The position numbers and the translations under genes are program-made. From the NCBI GenBank assembly GCA_013032095.1, contig WQBJ01000037.1, positions 1 to 36,356 on the forward strand: a DNA stretch of 36,356 bases. The letters run 5' to 3'. Position 1 is the first letter of the stretch. Every line of letters begins with the position of its first letter. The notes beneath the pieces were generated by a model. It was given only the letters and a program-made list of their open reading frames with translations. It did no database searches and was not told the origin of the DNA. Below are positions 25,080 to 32,662 of this stretch, one piece after another. The stretch comes from Ruegeria atlantica. GTDB taxonomy: Bacteria; Pseudomonadota; Alphaproteobacteria; Rhodobacterales; Rhodobacteraceae.

Positions 25080-26108
25080 GTGCCAGACTACGTCCCCACG
25101 AACGCGGCTTCTTCCGGCGTCAAACTGGACAAGAAGACCCTGAAATCCATCGCGACCCGGTCTGACCGTCCGGGCCTGATCTATCTGGCCAAATGGGCGG
25201 TTGTCCTTGGGCTGACCGGCGCACTGGTCTGGCTGAGCCTTGGCACGCTGTGGATGTGGCCTGCCATGTTCATCCATGGCGTTGTGCTGACGGTGCCCGC
25301 CTATTCCTTTAGTCATGAAGCGGCACATGGCACGGCCTTTCGCACGCGCTGGCTGAACGAGACCGTGCTGTGGGTCACGTCGCTGCTGTACATGGAAGAG
25401 CCCCTGCACCGACGCTATACGCACACGAACCACCACACGCATACATGGCATGTGGGCAAGGACAGTCAGATGCCGTTCGACACGCCGATGGGCTTTGACG
25501 GCTGGCTCACAGAGATCACCGGCTTTGGACTGTTACGCTTTCACATGCAGGTGTTCTGGCATCTGGCCATCAGCCACTACACCGACACCATGAAAATGGT
25601 GACGCCCGAGAACGAGTTTGCGAAAATGACCCGCAATGCGCGGATCATGCTGGCGATTTACGCGCTGATCGCGGTGGCGCCATTCGTTGGAATCTGGTGG
25701 CCGATCTGGTTCATCGTGATCCCGCGCATCATGGGCGCGCCCGTCATGTTGCTGTTCACCCTGATCCAGCATGTCGAATTGCAGGAGAACTCACCCTCTA
25801 TTCTGGAAAGCACCCGGTCTTTCCAAGGGCACTGGCTGGCGAATTTCCTGTACATGAACATGAACAACCACGTCGAACATCACCTCTATCCGCAGGTGCC
25901 GTTCCACGCCCTGCCCAAGCTGGCCAAAGCGGTGCAGGACCAACTGCCTGAACCCGATCCCGGATTTCTCCGCACCAACTGGGAGGTCTTCGTTGTCACG
26001 CTCCGCCGATCGCTGGGGTTATCGACCAAGGCCGGGTCAATCCGGCAGGCGCCCCACATGATTACTGACGGCGGGCCGATTGAGCGTGTTGCAGAAAGGA
26101 CAATGTAA
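25080..26108 (+). CDS. Membrane-bound di-iron fatty-acid-desaturase/hydroxylase family oxygenase (MocD-like)
   Basis: A protein of about 342 residues with the three histidine boxes of the membrane di-iron family: His79-His83 (HEAAHG), His115-His119 (HTNHH, flanked by HRRY and HTWH) and His264-His268 (HVEHH). Four to six hydrophobic helices surround them. Relatives include acyl desaturases and MocD of rhizopine catabolism, which works with the Rieske protein MocE to N-demethylate its substrate. A Rieske gene ends this same operon. I prefer GTG 25080, 4 nt after the aldolase stop; a TTG at 25044 would overlap the aldolase by 32 bp. Likely hydroxylation, desaturation or oxidative demethylation of a small molecule. 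Confidence 0.87.
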   Translation: MPDYVPTNAASSGVKLDKKTLKSIATRSDRPGLIYLAKWAVVLGLTGALVWLSLGTLWMWPAMFIHGVVLTVPAYSFSHEAAHGTAFRTRWLNETVLWVTSLLYMEEPLHRRYTHTNHHTHTWHVGKDSQMPFDTPMGFDGWLTEITGFGLLRFHMQVFWHLAISHYTDTMKMVTPENEFAKMTRNARIMLAIYALIAVAPFVGIWWPIWFIVIPRIMGAPVMLLFTLIQHVELQENSPSILESTRSFQGHWLANFLYMNMNNHVEHHLYPQVPFHALPKLAKAVQDQLPEPDPGFLRTNWEVFVVTLRRSLGLSTKAGSIRQAPHMITDGGPIERVAERTM

Positions 26109-26957
26109 ATGAAGCGGATCTATGATTTCAGCCGCAACCCGGCGGTCCGCAACTATACGGTCGCCGATCTGAAGGCACTGAAGGGTTCGGGCAAGAAGCT
26201 GTCGATGGCCAATCCGGCGGATCGAGATCAGATTACCGCCTGTGTCGAGGCTGGCATCAACCTGTTCGTAGTTGGCACCGATCAGATGGAAGACGTACGC
26301 GATCTGGCCCCGACCCATTTTACTGGTGCCGGATCAAGTTGGGCCCAGTTCGGGTCGGACGATGAAATCGTCGCCCATGCTTTTGAAGCGATGCGGCGTG
26401 GGGCCGACATGTACTACACTCTGCGGTCCTTCGACGTGATGGAGCGCATGGCTCGCGAAGGTATTCCAGTGCAAAGCCACATCGGTCTGATCCCCACCTT
26501 CAGCCATCACTGCGGTGGCCTGCGCGCCTTTGGCCGCAAGGCGGACGAGGCGATGGAAATCTGGACCACACTGAAGCGCATGGAAGACGTCGGCGTCTTT
26601 GCGGTCGAAGCTGAGTGTATCGCCGAGGAGGTCCTTGAGGCGGTGAACGACAAGACTACGGTCGTCACGTTTTCCCTGGGCTCGGGCATGGCCGGGGATG
26701 CCATCTTCTCGTTCCTGGCCGACGTCTGCGGTGAGACGAGCGAAGAAGACAAACCACCGAAACACGCCTACGCCTTTGGTCAGGTCGGTCGCCTGCACAA
26801 GCAGATTCACACTGAACGCGTCGCCGCACTGGGAAAGTTCCACCGTGAAGTCACCGCAGGTAACTTCCCCTATCCGCAGACCAATATCTCGATGCATGCA
26901 GGTGAGAAGGCAAAGTTCCTCGAAGCCCTCGATAAATGGACACCGACGCACCAATGA
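26109..26957 (+). CDS. PanB-like protein (ketopantoate hydroxymethyltransferase / PEP-mutase fold) lacking the usual metal ligands
   Basis: A 282-residue protein aligning with 3-methyl-2-oxobutanoate hydroxymethyltransferase. Matches are YTVADLKALKGSGKKLSM at the N-terminus, then GIPVQSHIGLIPTF and HHCGGLRAFGRKADEA, then FAVEAECIAEEV, where the conserved Glu of PanB is kept. The metal-binding aspartate segment of PanB (VGDSLGM) is VGTDQME here, the ADLPF aspartate has no obvious counterpart, and the KIEGG segment is YYTLRSF. So it is a divergent homologue rather than a true PanB, with an unknown reaction on an oxo acid or similar. It starts directly after the desaturase stop and overlaps the next gene by 4 bp. 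Confidence 0.75.
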   Translation: MKRIYDFSRNPAVRNYTVADLKALKGSGKKLSMANPADRDQITACVEAGINLFVVGTDQMEDVRDLAPTHFTGAGSSWAQFGSDDEIVAHAFEAMRRGADMYYTLRSFDVMERMAREGIPVQSHIGLIPTFSHHCGGLRAFGRKADEAMEIWTTLKRMEDVGVFAVEAECIAEEVLEAVNDKTTVVTFSLGSGMAGDAIFSFLADVCGETSEEDKPPKHAYAFGQVGRLHKQIHTERVAALGKFHREVTAGNFPYPQTNISMHAGEKAKFLEALDKWTPTHQ

Positions 26958-28255
26958 ACGACGCCACCGACTATAGCCAGGCTTTTGCCGCCAAGCCCCA
27001 ACCGCTGACGCTTGAACAGGCTGCCTGGATTACACCGCCAATGCAGGCCGTCGATACCGAAGGGATGATCGACGTGCCGCGCTTGCGCAGGTTTCGCCAG
27101 AACCGGTTGCGGGAACAGATCAGGGCGCAGGGCTTCGACGCGATCATTCTGGTGGAACCTCTGTCGATCCGCTACGCAACCGGCGTGCGCAACTGCACCC
27201 TGTTTCAGATGCACATTCAGGCCGGGTATCTGTTCATGCCCGCTGATGGTTCGGTGGTTTATTTCGACTCCGAGCCCGGAAGAAACACCGGCAGCACGTT
27301 GGAAACCATCGACGAGATCCGCGACGACCTGTTGCCGCTGTCCTATATGTTTGCGGGCCCGCGCCATGACGAATGGACGCGCAAATGGGCCGATCAGATG
27401 GATGATCTGATCCAGAAGCACTGCGGTCAGGGCAAAAAGAAAATCGCCATCGAACGTGCCGGGTTCCATGCCGAGCAGGCTTTGGTCGAAAAGGGCCACG
27501 TGGTGTCGGATGTCGCCCCGGTTCTGGCCCATGCCCGCAAGATCAAATCCCCCGAGGAAATCCTTGCCATGAACCTGACCATTGCGGTGGCCGAGGATGG
27601 CATGACTCGGATGCGCGACAACATGCGCAACGGTGTGATGGAACAGGAACTGTGGGCGCATATGTGGTCGGCCCTGATCGAGGGCGGCGGAGAATGGCTG
27701 GATTACCGCCTGCTGGCCTCGGGCGAGCGGACGAACCCGTGGCAGCAAGAGGCGTCATCCCGCATGATCCGTGCCGGTGATCTGGTCGTGTTCGATTGCG
27801 GCATGGTTGGACCGTTTAGCTATGGCGCCGATATCTCGCGCGCCTTCCGCTGCGGGCCGGGGCGGGCGACTGACTATCAGAAAAGCCTGTACACCATGGC
27901 GCATACCGAGGTGATGGAGAACACCAAGCTGGTCCAGAACGGCGCGGCGTTTTCCGACATCGCGCTGAACCGCCATCTTCCGCCTGCGGGTTTTGGCGAT
28001 CAGCCTTACCCCTGCATGATGCATGGTCTGGGCATGGCCGATGAATGGCCGGTGATCCTGCATTCCCCCGACCACCCGGAATTCTACGACGGCCGGCTTG
28101 AGCCCGGCATGGTGATTTGCGTCGAAAGCTATATCGGCGAGATCGGCGGGGTCGAGGGTGTGAAACTCGAAGACATGGTACTGGTCACGGAAAGCGGCTC
28201 GATCACCCTGTCACGATATCCCTTTGAAGAAGAACTGATGACGAAAGAGGTCTAG
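26954..28255 (+). CDS. M24 (creatinase/prolidase-fold) protein closely resembling DMSP lyase DddP
   Basis: A 433-residue two-domain protein of the pita-bread M24 superfamily. Candidate metal ligands are Asp281 (VVFDCGM), Asp293 (GADISRAF), His357 (MMHGLG), Glu391 (ICVESYIGE) and Glu406 (VKLEDM). Asp363 in MADEW sits where DddP has its catalytic aspartate, and RLLASGERTNPW is a DddP-like signature. One acidic residue I recall in DddP (second Asp of FDTD) is Gly here, so cleavage of DMSP is not assured. Other possibilities are a C-N or C-S lyase or hydrolase for a related compound. ATGA overlap with the upstream gene fixes the start at 26954. The Rieske gene follows after 4 nt. Confidence 0.82.
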   Translation: MNDATDYSQAFAAKPQPLTLEQAAWITPPMQAVDTEGMIDVPRLRRFRQNRLREQIRAQGFDAIILVEPLSIRYATGVRNCTLFQMHIQAGYLFMPADGSVVYFDSEPGRNTGSTLETIDEIRDDLLPLSYMFAGPRHDEWTRKWADQMDDLIQKHCGQGKKKIAIERAGFHAEQALVEKGHVVSDVAPVLAHARKIKSPEEILAMNLTIAVAEDGMTRMRDNMRNGVMEQELWAHMWSALIEGGGEWLDYRLLASGERTNPWQQEASSRMIRAGDLVVFDCGMVGPFSYGADISRAFRCGPGRATDYQKSLYTMAHTEVMENTKLVQNGAAFSDIALNRHLPPAGFGDQPYPCMMHGLGMADEWPVILHSPDHPEFYDGRLEPGMVICVESYIGEIGGVEGVKLEDMVLVTESGSITLSRYPFEEELMTKEV

Positions 28256-28259
28256 GCAC

Positions 28260-28571
28260 ATGAGCGACTGGATACAGGCGTGCAGCACGGATGACATCGA
28301 CGAAGAGGACCTGATCCGCTGGGATCACGGTGGTCAGACCTATGCGATCTACAACACCGAAAAAGGCTTCTTTGCCACTGACGGCCATTGCACCCATGAA
28401 GAGCAGCATCTGGAAGACGGTCTGGTCATCGATTGCGTCATCGAATGCCCCTTGCATGGCGGCCGGTTCGACATCTGCACCGGCAAAGCGCTGTCGGCTC
28501 CTTGCACCGAAGATCTGAAAACCTATCCGGTCAGGATCGAGGAAGGCCAGGTATTCATTCAGCTCGGCTGA
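28260..28571 (+). CDS. Rieske [2Fe-2S] ferredoxin (MocE-like)
   Basis: A 103-residue soluble Rieske protein with the two cluster motifs C44-T-H46 (CTHEEQ) and C63-P-L-H66 (CPLHGGRFD), correctly spaced for a 2Cys-2His cluster. Size and motif type match MocE and other dioxygenase-type ferredoxins. It has no membrane anchor. As the fifth gene of the operon it is the natural electron donor for the di-iron oxygenase encoded at 25080. No ferredoxin reductase gene is in the window, so a reductase would have to come from elsewhere in the genome. Confidence 0.93.
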   Translation: MSDWIQACSTDDIDEEDLIRWDHGGQTYAIYNTEKGFFATDGHCTHEEQHLEDGLVIDCVIECPLHGGRFDICTGKALSAPCTEDLKTYPVRIEEGQVFIQLG

Positions 28572-28633
28572 CATCACCACCCAACACAACCAGCTCCCAA
28601 AGCAGATGCGCGGCAATTGCATTTACTGATTAT

Positions 28634-28672
28634 GTGTCCTGAGCCCAACTTGCATACGAAAACTCGGGACAC
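28634..28672. other. Inverted repeat GTGTCCTGAG / CTCGGGACAC
   Basis: Two 10-bp arms (28634-28643 and 28663-28672, one G-T mismatch) with a 19-nt loop lie between the Rieske gene and the DUF2520 gene. No U run follows, so it is not a classical terminator. It might be a weak terminator, an operator or a remnant of an inserted element. Confidence 0.35.
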
Positions 28673-28792
28673 GTGCATGGTCGCGGTGGGGCTGCCGCGC
28701 CGTGCGCCATTTCCAAGGTCAGCTAGCGCCCAGGCTCAGGTGTATTTAATGTAGGTTTGACCCTGAAAACTGAACCTGAGGGACAAGCGGAA

Positions 28793-29644
28793 ATGAACCG
28801 AAACAAAGTAAACCTAATCGGGGCAGGTCGGGTCGGGCAAACATTCCTGACCTTGCTGAACGCTTCTGCGGATTGCCAGATACAGGATGTGCTGAGCGCA
28901 AATTACGCTTCTGCGCAACAAGTTGTTCAACAGCTTGGCGCAGGTCGGGCCGTGGAACATATATCCGATCTGCGGCCCGCCGATCTGTGGATCATTGCAG
29001 TTCCGGATACTCAGATTTCAGCCGTTGCATCCGAGCTTGCAAAAACACTGGCTGAGGCGGATGCGGGCCAACCGTCAATTGCGTTTCACTGCAGCGGCTT
29101 TTTTCCGGCCGACGAGATGACGCCTCTGCGCCAGTTGAATTGGCGCCTGGCAAGCGTTCACCCGGTCTTGTCCTTTGCTGACCCCGACAAGGCAAAAGAC
29201 CAGTTCAAGGGCGCGCTTTGTGGTCTCGAAGGAGATGAGGATGCCATCGCATTCCTTCAACCAGTGCTGGATAACTTGGGCGCCTCATGTTTTTCAATCC
29301 ATTCGGAAGGAAAAAGCCTCTATCACGCGGCGGCCGTAATCTCGAACAATTTCACCGTCGTGTTGCAGGCGATTGCACGTGAAGCTTGGGCCAAAGCCGG
29401 TGTGGCGGATGACATTATTCCCTTACTGAACGCAAAACTGCTGGAAAGTACCGTTGAGAATGTCATTGCCCTTGGGCCGCAAGACGCCCTGACAGGCCCG
29501 GCAGCCCGTGGAGACGAAAAGGTTGTTACCTCTCAAGGAAATGATGTTGCGCGCTGGCATCCCGAGGCAGGTGACGTTTACCGAACTTTGAGCACTCTGG
29601 CCAACACATTGAAGACAGACGGCGCAACCGGACGTTCACGATAG
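28793..29644 (+). CDS. Rossmann-fold DUF2520-domain protein (ketopantoate-reductase-like)
   Basis: A 283-residue protein starting MNRNKVNLIGAGRVGQTFLT, with a GxGxxG NAD(P) motif near residues 9-14. The N-terminal domain is Rossmann (PADLWIIAVPDTQISAVA). The C-terminal DUF2520 helical domain contains SLYHAAAVISNNFTVVLQA and NALLES-like sequence (LLNAKLLESTVENV) plus TGPAARGD. The fold resembles ketopantoate and 6-phosphogluconate dehydrogenases; the reaction of this family is not settled. ATG 28793 is used rather than an upstream TTG at 28757. It follows the five-gene operon by about 220 bp on the same strand, and its relation to the PanB-like gene there is notable. Confidence 0.85.
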   Translation: MNRNKVNLIGAGRVGQTFLTLLNASADCQIQDVLSANYASAQQVVQQLGAGRAVEHISDLRPADLWIIAVPDTQISAVASELAKTLAEADAGQPSIAFHCSGFFPADEMTPLRQLNWRLASVHPVLSFADPDKAKDQFKGALCGLEGDEDAIAFLQPVLDNLGASCFSIHSEGKSLYHAAAVISNNFTVVLQAIAREAWAKAGVADDIIPLLNAKLLESTVENVIALGPQDALTGPAARGDEKVVTSQGNDVARWHPEAGDVYRTLSTLANTLKTDGATGRSR

Positions 29645-29654
29645 GTCAGAATCC

Positions 29655-29681
29655 ATGTTGCAAACGCCAAGAAAACTCGAC
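29655..29681 (+). repeat. Left copy of a direct repeat flanking the SulP pseudogene
   Basis: The motif begins ATGTTGCAAACGCCAAG and continues AAAACTCGACG. The right copy at 30861 begins ATGTTGCAAGCACCAAA and continues ACAACTCGGCG. About 21 of 27 positions agree, and differences fall as if both were coding for ML-Q-x-P-(R/K)-(K/Q)-L. Confidence 0.45.
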
Positions 29682-29748
29682 GGGCTCAAAACTATCCACC
29701 CTGACTTATGCAGGCATCGTTTTGCGGGTCAGACGCAATGCTTACAAT

Positions 29749-30788
29749 TTACCGATCAACCGGATTAATTCGCTTGAGTTCAGGCTGTGACGACAACCCG
29801 GTCGGTTTTGGTTTGTCCGCGCATTCGGTAAAAACACGCAATTTACATCTACTGCAAATATCAAGGTCAACCTGATCTGTTGCGGCTTTTATGGCGTGAC
29901 CCTTTGCGACATGCAGATGGTCTTTGCCAAGCTTTTCGACAACATGCATGCGATGTAATGCGCGCAACAGGCTTGGATACATGGCAACCACATGAAAATC
30001 GCCACCTGATTGACGGGCCTCTTTGATTTGCTGAATCAAAAAGTCTGCACCCGCCAAGTCCAACTTGCCCACGCCCTTGAGGGAAAACACCTTGATCTTC
30101 TGGTCCGGACCACGTTCCTCGGCTTTTTCAAATGCGGCTTTCAACTGCTCGACAGGCCCGAAGAACAATGGACCTTCCATTCTTTGCACGCGAATCTGAG
30201 GGCATTCTGGCAAATCATAGAGCTGTACATTGCGAAAGCTGCGCTGACCCTTTTCAAGGGCTGGCGCGAGAACCGCCACGAAAGGTGCCGAACTCTGACG
30301 CAGGAATACAGTAAGCGAGGTGATGACGCCGACCACGATGGCGGTGTCCAGATGAGTGGTTATTCCGGTCAGAAAGGTGATGACCAGAATGAGCGTGTCA
30401 CTGCGACTGTTATCCAGAATGTGCCGGATTTCTCCGACATGTATCAGCTTGAACGCCACATACATGATAATGCCTGCATCACCGGCACTGGGACATAGGT
30501 GACCCACGGCGACACAACCAGCAACAGAAGCAGCAAGAATATTGCAGCAAATATGGCTGACAGCGGTGTTCGTGCCCCCGATTCAGCGTTTAGCCCCGAC
30601 CGCGTGAACGATCCGGAGCCCGCGTAGGCCTGCACAAAACCCCCTACCGCGTTAGACAGACCCTGCCCAACAATTTCCTGGTTGGAGTCGTATTTCTCAC
30701 CCCTCCGTATTGCAAATGCGCGTCCGATCGATATTGCCTCGAGCAGTCCGATAAAGGCGACGGTGGCCGCCCCCGGCACGAGGTGCAC
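29749..30788 (-). pseudogene. SulP-family anion transporter with STAS domain, N-terminally truncated and frameshifted
   Basis: Reading from 30788 on the minus strand gives the transport-domain segment FIGLLEAISIGRAFAIR and SGSFTRSGLNAESGARTPLS, then VVSPWVTYVPVPV. Near 30475 the frame shifts, after which AGIIMYVAFKLIHVGEI continues the transporter, followed by a STAS domain (LFFGPVEQLKAAF, FSLKGVGKLDLAGADF) to the stop at 29749. About 350 residues remain of an expected 550-580, so the first half of the membrane domain is missing; an in-frame TGA lies just upstream of the remaining part. It cannot make a working sulfate, bicarbonate or carboxylate transporter. Confidence 0.85.
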
Positions 30789-30858
30789 TCATGCTCCGCA
30801 AGGGCCAACTCGTTTCCGGACCTTGTCCTTTCCAACACTTCGCTGGGCTGGTGCCAAA

Positions 30859-30907
30859 AAATGTTGCAAGCACCAAAACAACTCGGCGTGTTTGGTACTT
30901 TGCAACA
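30859..30907. repeat. Imperfect inverted repeat containing the right copy of the flanking repeat
   Basis: TGTTGCAAGCACCAAA (30862-30877) is nearly the inverse of TTTGGTACTTTGCAACA (30890-30906), leaving a short spacer. It coincides with the right-hand copy of the direct repeat. The rest of 30789-31049 shows no supported gene and includes the breakpoint of the SulP pseudogene. Confidence 0.45.
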
Positions 30908-31049
30908 CAGCTGAGGCTCAGCCTTCTGTAGTAACGCAGAATAGTCAGGTCACGTGGTCTGTTGCACACCCACATCCGGCAAAATCATTGATCTAATTGA
31001 ATATGTGCGCCTATCATTGCCAAATATCATTTGGAAAACGGGGGCGCCG

Positions 31050-31379
31050 ATGGAAAGCTCTATTTCTGATGAGGCCTTGGCCCGGCTGCCCTTCTGGGTC
31101 ACGCCGCCTGGTGAAACCGATGGTTTTCTGATCACGGTCGGAGTGTTTCTCGTCCTTGTACTGCTGGGGTTCGGAGCGCTTTATTTCACGATTCAAGCCA
31201 TCCCCGATCGAATGGCGGCCGGAGCGCACAAAGTGCAAATGCAACTGGTTGGTGTCTTGGGCCTGATTTCCCTGTTCACACTGAACAACGCGTTCTGGAT
31301 TGCCGCCATTCTGGTCGCCGCCGTTCCGCTACACGAAATCTTCCCCTTGCACGTCAAGGCGGGACAGGACGATGCTTGA
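31050..31379 (+). CDS. Small inner-membrane protein, DUF3302/YiaW-like
   Basis: A 109-residue protein with two or three hydrophobic segments (GFLITVGVFLVLVLLGFGAL, then VGVLGLISLFTLNNAF and IAAILVAAV). It begins at ATG 31050 and overlaps the HlyD-family gene by 8 bp, so the two are co-translated. The same order, a small membrane protein followed by an HlyD-type adaptor, is seen for enterobacterial YiaW-YiaV and YibI-YibH, and the SLFTL segment resembles YiaW. I infer it assists or anchors the adaptor. No transporter gene of the matching class is adjacent. Confidence 0.7.
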   Translation: MESSISDEALARLPFWVTPPGETDGFLITVGVFLVLVLLGFGALYFTIQAIPDRMAAGAHKVQMQLVGVLGLISLFTLNNAFWIAAILVAAVPLHEIFPLHVKAGQDDA

Positions 31380-32598
31380 ACTTATCTTCTCAGCCCTGAT
31401 CACGATCGTGCCGGACTACCTCTATCGTCGCTATAAACAGGGCAAACGGTGGGGCCATGAGATTACTCTGTTTAATATCTGGTATGAATTGCGCTGGGGT
31501 CTGACCTCTTGTGCCATCCTGGCCGTAACCCTGATAACCGTCATCTTCTATTTCCACCCTTCCACACGGAACGTCTCAGCTGCCTTTCGCACAGTCACCA
31601 TTCTGTCTGACCGTGGTGGCCGCGTGGCCGAGGTCTATGTGACCAATAGTGAAACCGTGACTGCCGGGCAGCCGATTTTCCGGCTGGATACCACCCGGCA
31701 AGAGGCGGCCGTGGAAACTGCCCGTCGTCGGATCGACGAGATCGACGCCGCCCTCGGCGTGATCGTTACTGATATTGCCGCGGCTCAGGCGCAGGTCGAG
31801 GCGGCCGAGGCAGATTTTCGTCAGGCCTCGGATGATCTGAACCGCCGCCAGTCCCTAGCCGAACGAAATGATGCGACCGTCAGCGAACAGGAGCTTGAAC
31901 GGTTGCAAACGGCGGTCTCCCGCGCAGACGGCCAGCGCACTGCTGCAATTGCGGCACTCGACGGAATCAAACTGCGCCAGAGCACCTTGCTGCCAGCGCA
32001 ACGCGAAAGTGCGCGTGCTGTTTTGTTGGAAGCCGAGGCCGAAATCGCCAAATCCACTGTCTTTGCCGAGGTCAATGGCACCGTAACGCAGTTTCTTCTG
32101 AAACCGGGCGACATCGTGAATCCCATCCTGCGGCCCGCAGGCATTCTGGTGCCGGACGTCACGGGCCAAGGACGTTTCGTGGCTGCATTCGGACAGATCT
32201 CGGTAAGTGTTCTGAAACCTGGAATGCTGGTGGAAATCACCTGCCCCGCCAAGCCTCTGGTTATTATCCCGATGGTCGTTGATGAGGTACAGGACGCCAT
32301 TGCGGCCGGACAATTCCGACCTGGCGATGCATTGGTTGATCAGCAGGACCGCGCGCGACCGGGCACCGTGACAGCTTTCCTTATGCCGATCTTTCCGGCG
32401 CATCTGGATCACATCCCGCCCGGCAGCGCCTGCGTCGGGGTTGCCTATACCAGCCGCGCGCAAGAAATCGAGGACGGAGAAATCACCGGATTTTCTGCTT
32501 TTGTAGCGCGGATCGTCGATGGCATGGGGATCGCAAATGCGATAGTTCTGAGGGCGCAGGCGATCCTGCTGCCGGTCAAGGCGCTGGTGTTTTCCTGA
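31372..32598 (+). CDS. HlyD/EmrA-family membrane fusion protein (YiaV-like)
   Basis: A 408-residue periplasmic adaptor. A cytoplasmic basic stretch is followed by one transmembrane helix near residues 40-60 (SCAILAVTLITVIFYF) and then the lipoyl-like half motif (FRTVTILSDRGGRVAEVYVT). The coiled-coil hairpin is at about residues 120-220 (rich in Ala, Gln, Glu and Arg), then the second lipoyl half (AEVNGTVTQFLLKPGDIV) and a beta-barrel domain. The start is ATG 31372. Together with the upstream small protein it resembles YiaW-YiaV pairs, which often lack a dedicated pump gene. Substrate and partner are unknown. Confidence 0.87.
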   Translation: MLELIFSALITIVPDYLYRRYKQGKRWGHEITLFNIWYELRWGLTSCAILAVTLITVIFYFHPSTRNVSAAFRTVTILSDRGGRVAEVYVTNSETVTAGQPIFRLDTTRQEAAVETARRRIDEIDAALGVIVTDIAAAQAQVEAAEADFRQASDDLNRRQSLAERNDATVSEQELERLQTAVSRADGQRTAAIAALDGIKLRQSTLLPAQRESARAVLLEAEAEIAKSTVFAEVNGTVTQFLLKPGDIVNPILRPAGILVPDVTGQGRFVAAFGQISVSVLKPGMLVEITCPAKPLVIIPMVVDEVQDAIAAGQFRPGDALVDQQDRARPGTVTAFLMPIFPAHLDHIPPGSACVGVAYTSRAQEIEDGEITGFSAFVARIVDGMGIANAIVLRAQAILLPVKALVFS

Positions 32599-32620
32599 CA
32601 GGCGATTGAACGCCGCATCG

Positions 32621-32660
32621 AAAAAAATCAGGCCGGTTCAAGTTGAACCGGCCTGAAAAA
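32621..32660 (-). terminator. Strong intrinsic terminator of acnB
   Basis: A perfect 14-bp inverted repeat, TCAGGCCGGTTCAA (32628-32641) and its complement (32643-32656), with a minimal loop. On the minus strand it is followed by seven T residues (32627-32621), the classic intrinsic terminator for acnB. On the plus strand the hairpin is followed by A5T4, so it may also weakly stop transcription from the HlyD-family gene. Confidence 0.88.
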
Positions 32661-32662
32661 TT

